Shown piece after piece: positions 8,039 to 16,578 of a DNA stretch of 47,437 nt. A program made the translations under genes and the position numbers. The notes beneath the pieces were generated by a model. The model did no database searches. It was not told the DNA's origin and saw nothing but the letters and a program-made list of their open reading frames with translations. Position 1 is the stretch's first letter. Every line of letters starts with the position of its first letter. The DNA comes from Lentzea albida (GTDB taxonomy: Bacteria > Actinomycetota > Actinomycetes > Mycobacteriales > Pseudonocardiaceae): assembly GCF_900111005.1 (NCBI RefSeq), contig NZ_FOFV01000035.1:1-47437 (forward strand). The letters run 5' to 3'.

Positions 8039-9007
8039 CTAGCGGCGGCTGTGCGCCGCCACGATCCGGAGCACCGCGCGCTCCAGCGCGTAGTCGGCGT
8101 CGGCCGCCACACCCTTCACGTCGGCGTTGAGCCCCGCGACCACCTGCATCGCGTCGGCGAGCCCCGTCTGGTCCCAGCCGCGGGCCTGGGCCTGCGCCTT
8201 CTTGATCTTCCACGGCGGCATGCCGAGCGGCCCGGCCAGGCTGAACGGGTCGGCGCGCCCCACGGCGGACACCCGCGCGACCGTGCGCACCGCGTCCGCC
8301 AGCGCGTCCGCGACCAGCACGTGCGGCACACCGAGCTGCATGGCCCAGCGCAACGCCTCCATGGCGCCCGCCCTGTCCCCCACGACGGCCTTCTCCGCGA
8401 CGGCGAACCCCGTCACCTCGGCCTTGCCCTGGTGGTAGCGGCGGATCTCCTCGACCGTCACCTTGCCGTCGGTGTCGGACACGAGCTGAGAGGCGGCCGC
8501 CGCGAGCTCGCGCAGGTTCGTGCCGACGGCGTCGATGAGCGTGGCGACGGCCTCCGGATCGATCTTGCCGCCCGCCTGCCGCACCTCGTTGCGCACGAAC
8601 GCCTCGCGTTCCGCGGGCTTGGTGACCTTGCCGCACTCGGTGACCGCGGCACCGGCCTTCTTCAGCTGCCCCGGCAGGTCCTTGGCCGCCTTGCTGCGGC
8701 CACCGCCCGTGTGCACGACGACGAGCGTGACCCCGTCCGCGGGCGCCTTGACGTAGGAGAGCACCGTGTCGGCGACCTCCTTGCTGATGTCCTGACCGTT
8801 CTGCAGGACGATCACACGCCCCTCCGCGAACAGCGACGGACTCACCAGTTCGGCGAGCTCGGGAGGGGTGAGATCAGTCACCTGGACGCGGGTCAGGTCG
8901 GCGCTCGGATCGACCTTCCGCGCGGCCTCGAGAGCCGCGCGAACAGCCCGTTCGACCAGCAGCTCCTCTTCGCCGACGACGAGGTGCAGTGACTCCGGTG
9001 CGCTCAC
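8039..9007 (-). CDS. holA: DNA polymerase III subunit delta
   Basis: A 322-residue clamp-loader delta subunit, which opens the beta sliding clamp during replication. The start LHLVVGEEELLVERAV and the block VIVLQNGQDISKEVADTVLSY match the family, and the C-terminal helical domain (MQLGVPHVLVADALADAVRT, WKIKKAQAQARGW) is typical. The GTG at 9007 is chosen because GGGAGG lies 9 nt upstream; the ATG at 9016 would abut that Shine-Dalgarno directly. Gene order comEA-comEC-holA facing rpsT is conserved in actinobacteria, but here thrC is inserted on the opposite strand between comEC and holA, so holA must have its own promoter. Confidence 0.95.
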   Translation of the reverse strand: MSAPESLHLVVGEEELLVERAVRAALEAARKVDPSADLTRVQVTDLTPPELAELVSPSLFAEGRVIVLQNGQDISKEVADTVLSYVKAPADGVTLVVVHTGGGRSKAAKDLPGQLKKAGAAVTECGKVTKPAEREAFVRNEVRQAGGKIDPEAVATLIDAVGTNLRELAAAASQLVSDTDGKVTVEEIRRYHQGKAEVTGFAVAEKAVVGDRAGAMEALRWAMQLGVPHVLVADALADAVRTVARVSAVGRADPFSLAGPLGMPPWKIKKAQAQARGWDQTGLADAMQVVAGLNADVKGVAADADYALERAVLRIVAAHSRR

Positions 9008-9096
9008 GACCGGCATCCTCCCACGTCCCGGATCGTGGGCGATTGTGGATCGGCAACCGACACATGCCGTAGGTTGGTGGCCACAACTGAACACCG

Positions 9097-9238
9097 CTCA
9101 TCCAGAGGGGCAGAGGGACCGGCCCGAAGAAGCCCCGGCAACCGGCGTCAGCGCTGTGTGCACACACCCGTGCGCGCATCTGAGTGCAGACGATCACGGT
9201 GCCAATTCCGACCCGTTCGATTTCGCGGGACAGATGAG
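9097..9238 (+). ncRNA. SAM-I riboswitch controlling thrC
   Basis: The leader matches the SAM-I (S box) consensus: AGAGGGGCAGAGGGACCGGC (from 9104), then CCGAAGAAGCCCCGGCAACC, and later GGTGCCAATTCCGACC. Helix P1 is formed by CTCATC (9097-9102) and GATGAG (9233-9238). The 3' strand of P1 overlaps GAGGAG (9236-9241), the Shine-Dalgarno of thrC, so SAM binding should block translation initiation directly. No rho-independent terminator is evident in the leader. Confidence 0.9.
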
Positions 9239-9251
9239 GAGATACCTCGCG

Positions 9252-10508
9252 ATGACTGCTGTCAGTGTGCCCACGAGCACCAAGTTCGACCTCGGCCCCG
9301 CCCGCGCGCTGCTGTGCCGGGAGTGCGGCAACGAAACCCCTCTCGCTCCTGAATACGCCTGTCTCGAGTGTTTCGGGCCGCTGGAAGTGGCCTACGACTT
9401 CGGGAAGATCCGGCGCGAGGACATCGAGGCCGGCCCCAGGTCCATCTGGCGCTACCGCGGCCTCCTCCCCGTTCCGTCCACTGTGGAACAGCACCCGAAC
9501 ACCGACCCCGGCGGCACCCGCCTGGTCGAGGCCCACAACCTCGCCAAGGCTCTCGGCGTCCGCAAGATCTGGGTGAAGGACGACACCGGCAACCCCACCC
9601 ACTCGTTCAAGGACCGGGTGGTCGGCGTCGCCCTCGCCGCCGCCCGCGAACTCGGCTTCAAGGTGCTGGCCTGCCCGTCCACCGGCAACCTGGCGAACGC
9701 CGTCGCCGCGGCCGCGGCCCGCGCCGGCTGGAAGTCCGTCGTCCTCGTGCCCTCCAACCTCGAGCGCGCCAAGATCCTGATGAGCGCCGTCTACGACGGC
9801 TCGCTGATCGCCGTCGACGGCAACTACGACGACGTCAACCGCCTCGCCCAGGAGCTCGCCGCGGAGAACGAGGACTGGGCGTTCGTGAACGTCAACGTCC
9901 GCCCGTACTACGCGGAAGGCTCCAAGACCCTCGGCTACGAGGTCGCCGAACAGCTCGGCTGGCGCCTGCCCGACCAGATCGTCGTGCCGATCGCCTCCGG
10001 CTCGCAGCTCACCAAGGTCGACAAGGCGTTCCGCGAACTCGGCCAGCTCGACCTCGTGGAAGCCTCCCCGTACAAGGTGTTCGGCGCGCAGGCCACCGGC
10101 TGCTCCCCGATCTCCGCCGCGTTCAAGGCGGGCCACGACGTCATCCGCCCGGTCCGCCCGGACACGATCGCCCGCTCGCTGGCGATCGGCGCCCCGGCCG
10201 ACGGCCCGTACGTGCTCGACGCGGTCCGCCGCACCAACGGCGCCATCGAGGACGTCACCGACGAAGAGGTCGTCGAGGGCATCAAGCTCCTCGCCCGCAC
10301 CGAGGGCATCTTCGCCGAGACCGCCGGCGGCGTGACCGTCGCGACGGCGAAGAAGCTCATCGAGACGGGCCAGCTCGACCCCGACGCCGAGACCGTGCTG
10401 CTGATCACCGGCGACGGGCTCAAGACCCTCGACGCGCTGGGCGACACGGTCGGCCCGCGCGCGACGGTCCCGCCGTCGGCCGAGGCCGTCATCAAGGCAC
10501 TGGGTTAA
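9252..10508 (+). CDS. thrC: Threonine synthase
   Basis: A 418-residue PLP enzyme converting O-phosphohomoserine to threonine. An N-terminal four-cysteine module (C22, C25, C37, C40; CREC and CLEC) is present as in one threonine synthase branch. NPTHSFKDR holds the PLP-binding Lys at about residue 120, and ACPSTGNLANA is the phosphate-binding loop. Start: ATG at 9252 with GAGGAG at 9236-9241; an in-frame ATG at 9234 lies within the riboswitch P1 helix and is less likely. The SAM-I riboswitch upstream ties expression to methionine/SAM status, which makes sense because phosphohomoserine is the branch point between threonine and, in many actinobacteria, methionine. The gene lies alone on the plus strand between holA and comEC. 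Confidence 0.96.
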   Translation: MTAVSVPTSTKFDLGPARALLCRECGNETPLAPEYACLECFGPLEVAYDFGKIRREDIEAGPRSIWRYRGLLPVPSTVEQHPNTDPGGTRLVEAHNLAKALGVRKIWVKDDTGNPTHSFKDRVVGVALAAARELGFKVLACPSTGNLANAVAAAAARAGWKSVVLVPSNLERAKILMSAVYDGSLIAVDGNYDDVNRLAQELAAENEDWAFVNVNVRPYYAEGSKTLGYEVAEQLGWRLPDQIVVPIASGSQLTKVDKAFRELGQLDLVEASPYKVFGAQATGCSPISAAFKAGHDVIRPVRPDTIARSLAIGAPADGPYVLDAVRRTNGAIEDVTDEEVVEGIKLLARTEGIFAETAGGVTVATAKKLIETGQLDPDAETVLLITGDGLKTLDALGDTVGPRATVPPSAEAVIKALG

Positions 10509-10517
10509 TCACCCGGA

Positions 10518-13322
10518 TCACCTCCTTCCGGCTCGGGGACGCACACGCGTCCCCGAGCCGCTTTGTGACCGCGCGGGATGCCTCACAGCGCGATCGCGTC
10601 CGTCTCGAGCCAGCCCGTGCGAGGAAAGCGCAGCAGGCCGTCGACCACGTGCGGCCCGACCTGCTCCACGGTCGCGCGCCACGCCACGATCCGTTGCGGC
10701 CACGGGGCTTCCGCCTTCAGCGCGTTGTAGTGGTAGTCGTGCCAGACGTCCGGCGCGATTCGCAGTCCGTCGTCGAACACGTGCTCCGCGACGAGGTCGT
10801 ACGCCTCTTCCGGCGACTCGGCCTTCGTCGGTGGCAGCACGTGCGTGGTCGTCGCCCGGTACGTGACGGCGCGGGTGCCGTCTTCGAGTGTTTCGCAGAT
10901 GTAGTAACCGAAATCGGGCTTGAGTTCGTCGTGCGGCCACGGCGTCGCCGTGTAGTTGGTCTGCCACAGCGCCCATGCGAGGCCCGGCGTGCCGCCGGCG
11001 ATCGGGTAGCGCGCGTTGAACAACCTGACCCAGACCATCTCTTCTCCTTCGTACGATGCGGTTTCCCGGCAGGACCGCCAGGTCTCCGTCCTTGTCCGTG
11101 CGCAACACCAACGCGCCTGCCGCCCGCAGCACGTCGATGACGTGTGCGCTCGGGTGCCCGTACCTGTTGCCCGTGCCGACGCTGACCAGCGCCACCCGCG
11201 GCCGCACGGCCTCGAGGAACGCGGGCAGCGAGTACCTGCTGCCGTGATGCGGCACTTTGAGCACCTCGGCGTTCAGGTCCCGCTCCCCCAGCAACGCCGC
11301 CTGGCCTGCCAGTTCGACATCGCCGGTGAGCAGCACCCGGCCCGCCCTCGTGTATGCCTTGAGCACGAGCGAGTAGTCGTTCACCGTCGTGTTCTCGTCC
11401 TCGGCGACCGGCGGCCGCCTGGGTCCCATCACCTCCAACTCCAGTCCTGGCAAGGCGAACCGCTCGCCTGCCCTCGGTTCGACGACCCGCACGTTGTGGG
11501 CGCGCGTTCGTCTGCCGACCTCCCGCCACGCCCACGCGGGCTCCTTGAGCGGCCCGACCGCGACCGCCCCCACCGCACGCCCGGTGAGCACGGCGTCAAG
11601 GCCGCCGACGTGGTCCGCGTGCAGATGTGTCAGCACCACCAGCGGAATCTTGTTGATTCCCAACGTCTTCAGGCACCGGTCGACCGCGCCGGGGTCCGGC
11701 CCGGTGTCGACCAGCACCGCCGTCTCCCGGTCGTCCGTGGCGAGCACCAGCGCGTCACCCTGGCCCACGTCACAACTGACGACCTTCCACCCGTCGGGCG
11801 GCCAGACCGGCGCCACCACCCGTAGCGGCACCAGCACCACGAACCCGCCGACGAGCACAGCGACGACCAACGTCCGCGTCTTCTTGAACCGCAACAACAA
11901 CACGACCGCCACGGTGACCGCCGTGAGCGCGATGGCCCCGCTCCAGCCGTCCGGCCAGCCGACCGCCGCACCGGGCACGGCCGACGCCTGCCGCCCGACC
12001 AGAACCAGCCAACTCACCGCCGGCCCGGCCACGTGGGTGACGACCTCAGCGACGTGAGGCGAGAGCGGCGCAACGGCCGCCGCCACCACACCCAGCACCG
12101 TCGCCGGCGCCACCACCGGTCCGGCGACCAGGTTGGCCACCACCGACACGAGGCTCACCTGCCCGGACAACCCGGCCACCACCGGAGCCGTGGCGAGGCT
12201 CGCGGCCATCGGCACGACGATCGCCTCGGCCACCCCGTTCGGCACACCGCGTTTCTTCAGCGCCCGCGCCCACTTCGGCGCGACGAGCACCAACGCAGCC
12301 GTCGCCACCACGGACAACGCGAACCCCGGCTCACCACCCAGCGCCGGATCGTGCAACACCAGCACGAGCACCGCCGTCGCCAGACTCGGCACCGCGGACC
12401 GCTGCCGCCCCATCACCAAAGCCAGCAACGCGACGGCTCCCATGACCGCCGCCCTGAGCACACTCGGCTCGGGCCCGGCCAGGACGACGAACCCGACCAG
12501 CGCGACGAACGCCGCAGCAGCCGCCGGACGCGGCCCGAGCCGCCTCGTCAGGAGGTAGACAGCACCGCAGATGATCGCCAAGTTCGCGCCGCTCACCGCG
12601 AGCAGGTGAGCGAGACCCGCTGTGCGGAACTCCTCGACGATGCGAGGCACCATCCGCTCGGTGTCGCCCACCACCAGTGCGGGCAGCAGTCCAGCTTCTT
12701 CGTCGTCCAGGACCGCACTGGCCTGCCTCAGGCCGTCACGGTGCTCGTCGGCCCAGGTCTGCCAGAACGGCGGCGGTCGCACGTCCTGCGGCGGCCCGCG
12801 CACTCGGAGCAACGCCGACGCCAGGTCTCCTCCCCTGGGTGGGGCGAGCGAGCCTTTGACCGTCACCTCCTGACCTGGCAACAGATCCCGCCACCCGTCC
12901 GCTGGCGCCAGTAGCACCAACTGGGCACCGTTCGCCGTCGCCCGGATCACGACGTTCTCCACGCCGGCCTGCGTCCCGCCGAAGCCCGCGGCCCGGATTC
13001 CCTTCGGTCTGGTGGTGAGCTCGACGGTGAGGGTGGTGCCGCGGCCTTCGTTCGCCGCGAGGCGGAGCGGATGGGTGTCGGCTTTGAGCACGTGGCCGCC
13101 CACCCAGGCCGCTGCGAGCGGGCCGGAGACCAGGAGGGCGATCGCACAGGTCCTGTTCCACCAGGCCCTGCGCCACGCCGCCAGACCGATCGCTCCTGCT
13201 GCCAGACCGGTGATCGCTGCTGCCTGCCAGCTGAGGAAGAGGCCTGCCACGGCTGTGGCCCAGACTGCGGCGGCTGCCGGGACCAGGCGGTAGTCGTGGG
13301 CTATCGGGTGCTTGCGGGGCAT
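10518..13322 (-). CDS. comEC: ComEC/Rec2 DNA-uptake channel (C-terminal read-on)
   Basis: A polytopic membrane protein for ssDNA import. Order: N-terminal hydrophobic pair, a soluble OB-like region, the competence domain (LLAVSGANLAIICGAVY with many transmembrane helices), then a C-terminal metallo-beta-lactamase domain opening CDVGQGDALVL with the metal motif THLHADHVGG. The recognisable protein ends around DKDGDLAVLPG near 11060, giving about 755 residues, a usual size. No stop follows: the frame runs a further 180 or so Arg-rich codons to 10518 through another gene. Either the native stop was lost by mutation or a small indel lies near the end, so the true C-terminus is uncertain. The ATG at 13322 fits the family. 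Part of the comEA-comEC-holA synteny block. Confidence 0.88.
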   Translation of the reverse strand: MPRKHPIAHDYRLVPAAAAVWATAVAGLFLSWQAAAITGLAAGAIGLAAWRRAWWNRTCAIALLVSGPLAAAWVGGHVLKADTHPLRLAANEGRGTTLTVELTTRPKGIRAAGFGGTQAGVENVVIRATANGAQLVLLAPADGWRDLLPGQEVTVKGSLAPPRGGDLASALLRVRGPPQDVRPPPFWQTWADEHRDGLRQASAVLDDEEAGLLPALVVGDTERMVPRIVEEFRTAGLAHLLAVSGANLAIICGAVYLLTRRLGPRPAAAAAFVALVGFVVLAGPEPSVLRAAVMGAVALLALVMGRQRSAVPSLATAVLVLVLHDPALGGEPGFALSVVATAALVLVAPKWARALKKRGVPNGVAEAIVVPMAASLATAPVVAGLSGQVSLVSVVANLVAGPVVAPATVLGVVAAAVAPLSPHVAEVVTHVAGPAVSWLVLVGRQASAVPGAAVGWPDGWSGAIALTAVTVAVVLLLRFKKTRTLVVAVLVGGFVVLVPLRVVAPVWPPDGWKVVSCDVGQGDALVLATDDRETAVLVDTGPDPGAVDRCLKTLGINKIPLVVLTHLHADHVGGLDAVLTGRAVGAVAVGPLKEPAWAWREVGRRTRAHNVRVVEPRAGERFALPGLELEVMGPRRPPVAEDENTTVNDYSLVLKAYTRAGRVLLTGDVELAGQAALLGERDLNAEVLKVPHHGSRYSLPAFLEAVRPRVALVSVGTGNRYGHPSAHVIDVLRAAGALVLRTDKDGDLAVLPGNRIVRRRRDGLGQVVQRALPDRRRHAGPRMGAVADQLHGDAVAARRTQARFRLLHLRNTRRRHPRRHVPGDDHARAATDEGRVAGRGVRPRRGARVRRRTANRAGRLARLPLQRAEGGSPVAATDRGVARDRGAGRAARGRRPAALSSHGLARDGRDRAVRHPARSQSGSGTRVRPRAGRR
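10529..10560. terminator. Hairpin terminator after thrC
   Basis: A perfect 14-bp GC-rich stem (10529-10542 with 10547-10560) around ACAC, 20 nt after the thrC stop, followed by CTTTGTG. It also sits within the last codons of the abnormally long comEC frame and just beyond the small leftward gene ending at 10583, so it may stop both strands. Confidence 0.85.
10583..11038 (-). CDS. Hypothetical protein nested in the comEC tail
   Basis: A 151-residue protein I do not recognise. It has normal protein composition, rich in Trp, Tyr and His (FGYYICE, VWHDYHYN, WPQRIVAWRATVE) with no membrane segment, and a good Shine-Dalgarno (AAGGAGAAG) before the ATG at 11038, so it looks like a real soluble protein. 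It lies entirely inside the comEC open frame but in another reading frame. By contrast the overlapping comEC-frame tail is Arg-rich and unstructured in look, arguing that this gene is the real coding sequence there. It is transcribed in the same direction as comEC and probably from the same message. Confidence 0.75.
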   Translation of the reverse strand: MVWVRLFNARYPIAGGTPGLAWALWQTNYTATPWPHDELKPDFGYYICETLEDGTRAVTYRATTTHVLPPTKAESPEEAYDLVAEHVFDDGLRIAPDVWHDYHYNALKAEAPWPQRIVAWRATVEQVGPHVVDGLLRFPRTGWLETDAIAL

Positions 13323-13796
13323 TGGGGGCTCCCTGTGGCGGTGGGAGGTCTTGGGTCACGGGTGGGGCTGCCTTGGCGGGGTTGGGGCCGGTTCGGGTGG
13401 GCGGGGTGGTGGGCGCGGCGGGGTGGCGGGTTCTGCAGGACGTGCGGGCTGCGGGACTTAGGACTGGCGGCCGACAGGTGGTGGCGGGCGGTGTCGCTGC
13501 GGGGGTGGCGGGGTGTGGTGGTGATGCGGACGGATGGCATGGCTGGCTCCGATCGGATCGATGAGGGAAGCCGGGGCTTGGGATGAGCGGAGGTCCTGGG
13601 CTGTTGGGCTGAGGGTGGGTTGGCTGGGTGAAGTCGGCCGGGTGAGGTGGAACGGCAGGCGCTTCAGGTGGGGGTGGTTGGTGGGGCTGGCCAGGTCGGT
13701 CCGGGTGAGGGTGGGCGTGCTGGGGGCGGGTTGGGGCCGGTTGGGTTGGGGCTGGCCGGGTGGGTCCGGGTGAGGTGGGTCGTGGGTTCGGTGGCG
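13323..13796. other. Gene-free G-skewed low-complexity stretch
   Basis: About 470 bp between comEC and the small protein after comEA. The plus strand is extremely G-rich, full of GGTGGGG, GGGGCTGG and GGTTGGGG variants, with very few C runs. Several open frames cross it but all give Gly/Trp/Arg-rich or Pro/His-rich translations without a Shine-Dalgarno, so I call no gene. Many runs of three or more G could form G-quadruplexes. Confidence 0.6.
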
Positions 13797-14159
13797 CTAG
13801 CGGCGGTGGCCGGGGGCGTCGCTTGGGTTCGTTGCCTCGCAGAAGCGGCAGGGGCGCGGTGTGAGGTGCGTCGGTGGTGGGGCTGGGGCGGACGGGGCCG
13901 GGGCTGGCAGTGGCGGGAAGGCTGCGGCCAGGAGGTGGTGCAGTGCCCTGGTCAGGGGGCGGCGGCGGGGTTTGGCGGGTCGGGGTTCGGAGCGGTGCAG
14001 CGGGAAGGCGAGGGTCAGGGGGCGGGGGAGGTTGTTGTGGTCGGCTGGGATCAGGGTCTGGCGGGTCAGGTGCAGGTACTGGGCCCTGGTGCGGTGGTAG
14101 AGGGCCACGGCCGCGGCGGCCTTGCCGGCGGTGGTTCTGGCGGTGCCGGTGGTGGTCAT
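13797..14159 (-). CDS. Hypothetical protein translationally coupled to comEA
   Basis: A 120-residue protein of unknown function. Its ATG overlaps the comEA stop (ATGA at 14156-14159), the usual arrangement for coupled genes, and this is the main support. The first 60 residues look normal (AVALYHRTRAQYLHLTRQTLIPADHNNLPRP has helical character, shown here in pieces: VALYHRTRAQYLHL, QTLIPADHNNLPRP). The rest is Pro/Ala/Arg-rich, ending with a CRFCE cysteine pair. The strand bias of the neighbouring G-rich stretch continues into its second half, so the C-terminal part may be poorly constrained. Confidence 0.5.
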   Translation of the reverse strand: MTTTGTARTTAGKAAAAVALYHRTRAQYLHLTRQTLIPADHNNLPRPLTLAFPLHRSEPRPAKPRRRPLTRALHHLLAAAFPPLPAPAPSAPAPPPTHLTPRPCRFCEATNPSDAPGHRR

Positions 14160-14863
14160 GTGTGGACCAGGTCGGCCAGCTTGGCCAGCTTCGAGTCGCC
14201 GATGCCTTCTACGTCGCGGAGTTGGTCCACCGAGGCGAACGGGCCCTTGCGGGTGCGGTGGTCGACTATTCGCTGGGCCGTCACCGGGCCTACGCCGGGG
14301 AGGGCGTCGAGTTCGGCCGGGGTGGCGGAGTTCAGGTTCAGCTTCTGCTGGGGCGCGGCTGCCTGGGGTGCACCTGGCTGGCCTGGGGGTGGGGGTGGGA
14401 TGCCCACGGCTATCTGTTCGCCGTCGGTGAGTTTGCGGGCCAGGTTGAGGTTGTGGAGGTCGGTGCCCGGCTTCATGCCGCCCGCGAGGTGGATGGCGTC
14501 GGCCACCCTGGCGCCGGACGTCGTGGTGACGAGGCCGGGTGTGGCCACCTCACCGATCACGTTCACCACCAGGTCGGGTGCCGGGGCCGAGGTGCTGACC
14601 AGCGCCAGGTCCGGGGCCGGTCCGGCGGCGGGGCTCTGCCACCAGCTGCCCAGGCCTATGACCGCGCACGCGACGGCCACGCCCAGGGCCAGCAGGCCCC
14701 GGCGGGGGAGGTTCGGCAGGCGGAAGCGGCGGCGGAGTGGCGGGCCGTGTTCGTCCGAGTCCTCTGATCGGGCGTAGACCAGGGTCGGGTCGGCTCTCAC
14801 CTTGTCGGCCAGGGCGGCCAGGCGTTCGGTCGGGAGGGGGTCCGGGTGGGAGCGGGGGAACAT
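14156..14863 (-). CDS. comEA: ComEA-like DNA-binding protein
   Basis: A 235-residue membrane-anchored protein. A cytoplasmic N-terminus precedes one transmembrane segment at about residues 56-73, then an SLBB-type domain (VVNVIGEVATPGLV, IHLAGGMKPG), a Pro-rich linker, and a C-terminal helix-hairpin-helix pair (LNLNSATPAELDALPGVGP and FASVDQLRDVEGIG). ComEA binds incoming double-stranded DNA at the cell surface and hands it to ComEC. The ATG at 14863 gives the expected N-terminus. A small unknown gene separated by ATGA overlap follows, and comEC comes next after a G-rich gap. Confidence 0.93.
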   Translation of the reverse strand: MFPRSHPDPLPTERLAALADKVRADPTLVYARSEDSDEHGPPLRRRFRLPNLPRRGLLALGVAVACAVIGLGSWWQSPAAGPAPDLALVSTSAPAPDLVVNVIGEVATPGLVTTTSGARVADAIHLAGGMKPGTDLHNLNLARKLTDGEQIAVGIPPPPPGQPGAPQAAAPQQKLNLNSATPAELDALPGVGPVTAQRIVDHRTRKGPFASVDQLRDVEGIGDSKLAKLADLVHT

Positions 14864-14950
14864 GCGAGCGACGTTACGGAGCGGGGTGGGTGGGGAGGCC
14901 GGGTCAGCTCCGGGTCTGTGGATTACTCGCGGGTTGTGGACAGGTCGCGA

Positions 14951-15844
14951 TCACTCGTCGCTCTGGGACGGGGAATTGTCGGGGGTGTGTGGGATGCTGT
15001 CGGGTCCTCCCGGCAGCACCACGACGCCCAGCACGCCTGGGCCCGTGTGCGCGCCGATCACCGCGCCGACCTCCGAGATCACGCATCCCGTCGAGCCGGG
15101 CAGGCGTTCGTCGAGGCGGGTCGCCAGTTCCGCGGCGCGTTCGGGAGCGGCCAGGTGGTGCACGGCCAGTCCGACGGGACCGTCGCCCGCCGCGGCCGCC
15201 GCCAGGTCGACCAGGCGGCCCACCGCGCGGCTCATCGTGCGCACCTTCTCCAGCGGCACGATCCGGCCTTCGTCCATGTGCAGCAACGGTTTCACGGCCA
15301 GCGCGGTCCCGACCAGCGCCGCCGCCGTGCCGATCCGGCCGCCCCGGCGCAGGTGTTCGAGCGTCTCGAGGCAGAAGAACATCCGCGTCTCGGAGGCGGC
15401 CGCCGCGGCAGCCTCCTCCACCTCGGCGGACGAATGGCCGGCGGTCACGGCCGCGCACGCGCGCAGCACCGAGAAGCCGAGGCCCATCCCCGTCGAGCGC
15501 GAGTCGACGACGCGGATCCGGGACGGATCGACCTCCTCGGCCGCCAGCCGCGCGGCCTCCCACGTGCCGGACAGCTCGCGGGAGAGGTGCACGGACACGA
15601 CCTCGTCCGACGTCGACAACGCCTCGCGGTACACGTCGGCCATCTCGCCGGGCGTGGGACGGGACGTGGTCACCCTGCGGTGCTCGGCGAGGGCGGCGGC
15701 CAGCTCGGAGGGGCCGAAGTCGACGCCGTCGAGACGTCCGGCACCGTCCACCGCCACGTGCAACGGCACCACGGTGATCGCATGGCGCTTCGCGAACCCC
15801 TCGGGCAGGTATGCCGTGGAGTCGGTGACGATGGAGATGCGCAC
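14951..15844 (-). CDS. DegV family fatty acid-binding protein
   Basis: A 297-residue DegV protein. ISIVTDSTAYLP at the N-terminus, TTSRPTPGE near residue 78 and VHLSRELSGTWEAA near 102 are family signatures. DegV/FakB proteins bind a fatty acid and, in Firmicutes, present it to FakA kinase; in actinobacteria the role is unsettled. The GTG at 15844 opens the conserved first strand, so the longer frame to 16267 is a shadow. It is the last gene of the nadD-to-degV block, 20 nt after the SGNH gene, matching the position of Rv2417c next to Rv2418c. Confidence 0.93.
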   Translation of the reverse strand: MRISIVTDSTAYLPEGFAKRHAITVVPLHVAVDGAGRLDGVDFGPSELAAALAEHRRVTTSRPTPGEMADVYREALSTSDEVVSVHLSRELSGTWEAARLAAEEVDPSRIRVVDSRSTGMGLGFSVLRACAAVTAGHSSAEVEEAAAAAASETRMFFCLETLEHLRRGGRIGTAAALVGTALAVKPLLHMDEGRIVPLEKVRTMSRAVGRLVDLAAAAAGDGPVGLAVHHLAAPERAAELATRLDERLPGSTGCVISEVGAVIGAHTGPGVLGVVVLPGGPDSIPHTPDNSPSQSDE

Positions 15845-15864
15845 GAGCGACGAGCCTACGTGGC

Positions 15865-16578
15865 TCACTCCTCCGAGGGACTCAGCGCCACGGAGGAGAT
15901 GAGTTCGGCCATCGCCTTGCCCACGAGTTCGTGCCCCTCCCAGCCCCAGTGCATCCCGTCCGGGTTCCCGGCACCGGACCGCACGTGTTCCCCGATCACC
16001 GCGGGCAGGTCGAGCAACGGCACTCCCGCACCTGAGGCCCACCCGCGCACGGCCGCGACCGCAGCCGCGTGCCCCTGATGCGCGTACGCGTACGTAGCCG
16101 CGCGGTGCACCGACGGCACGATCCCGACCGCCGGCATCGTGTACTGGAGGTTGCGAACGGACTGCAGCATGTCCCGCAGGTACCGAGCCGTCAGCGCGGG
16201 AGGCAGCGACGCCCGCGTGTAAGGCGCCAACCGAGGCTGCACGGACTGATAGCGCGCACGCACCCAACGCCGCAGCCAGTCCGGACGCACATACCGCAGC
16301 CCCTCACGCAGGTACGTGGGCAACGGCGAGGGCAGCGTGTCCATGCTGCCCACCGCGAACACCAGCACGTCCGTGCGGGGCAGCAACGACCAGATCCGCG
16401 GATCCCCGGTCAACGCCCACCAGGCGTCCCGCGCCGTCCACCCGAACCCGGCCGCCAGCTCCGCCGAACCCCCCAGAGCGGAGGCGCAGATGTTGTGCCA
16501 CAGCTGCGGATGATCAGCGGGAAGCGGCCCGGAAGGCCCGAAGAACGACAGCGAGTCCCCGAGGACGAGCAGTCTCAA
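15865..16578 (-). CDS. SGNH/GDSL hydrolase, OctT-like acyltransferase candidate
   Basis: A 237-residue SGNH-fold protein. VLGDSLSFFG near the N-terminus is block I with the catalytic Ser, and NPDGMHWGWEGH is block V with the Asp-x-x-His pair. The start is a TTG overlapping the TGA of the upstream phosphatase (TTGA), showing tight coupling. In M. tuberculosis the equivalent gene (Rv2418c), next to the GpgP phosphatase gene Rv2419c, encodes the octanoyltransferase OctT of methylglucose lipopolysaccharide synthesis. The same neighbours are present here, so an acyl transfer role on a glucosylglycerate-like acceptor is plausible; generic esterase is the alternative. Confidence 0.85.
   Translation of the reverse strand: MRLLVLGDSLSFFGPSGPLPADHPQLWHNICASALGGSAELAAGFGWTARDAWWALTGDPRIWSLLPRTDVLVFAVGSMDTLPSPLPTYLREGLRYVRPDWLRRWVRARYQSVQPRLAPYTRASLPPALTARYLRDMLQSVRNLQYTMPAVGIVPSVHRAATYAYAHQGHAAAVAAVRGWASGAGVPLLDLPAVIGEHVRSGAGNPDGMHWGWEGHELVGKAMAELISSVALSPSEE

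Noticed and set aside
13301..13540. 79-residue minus-strand frame overlapping the comEC start
   Set aside because: Pro/His/Arg-rich, no Shine-Dalgarno, overlaps comEC and lies in the G-skewed stretch.
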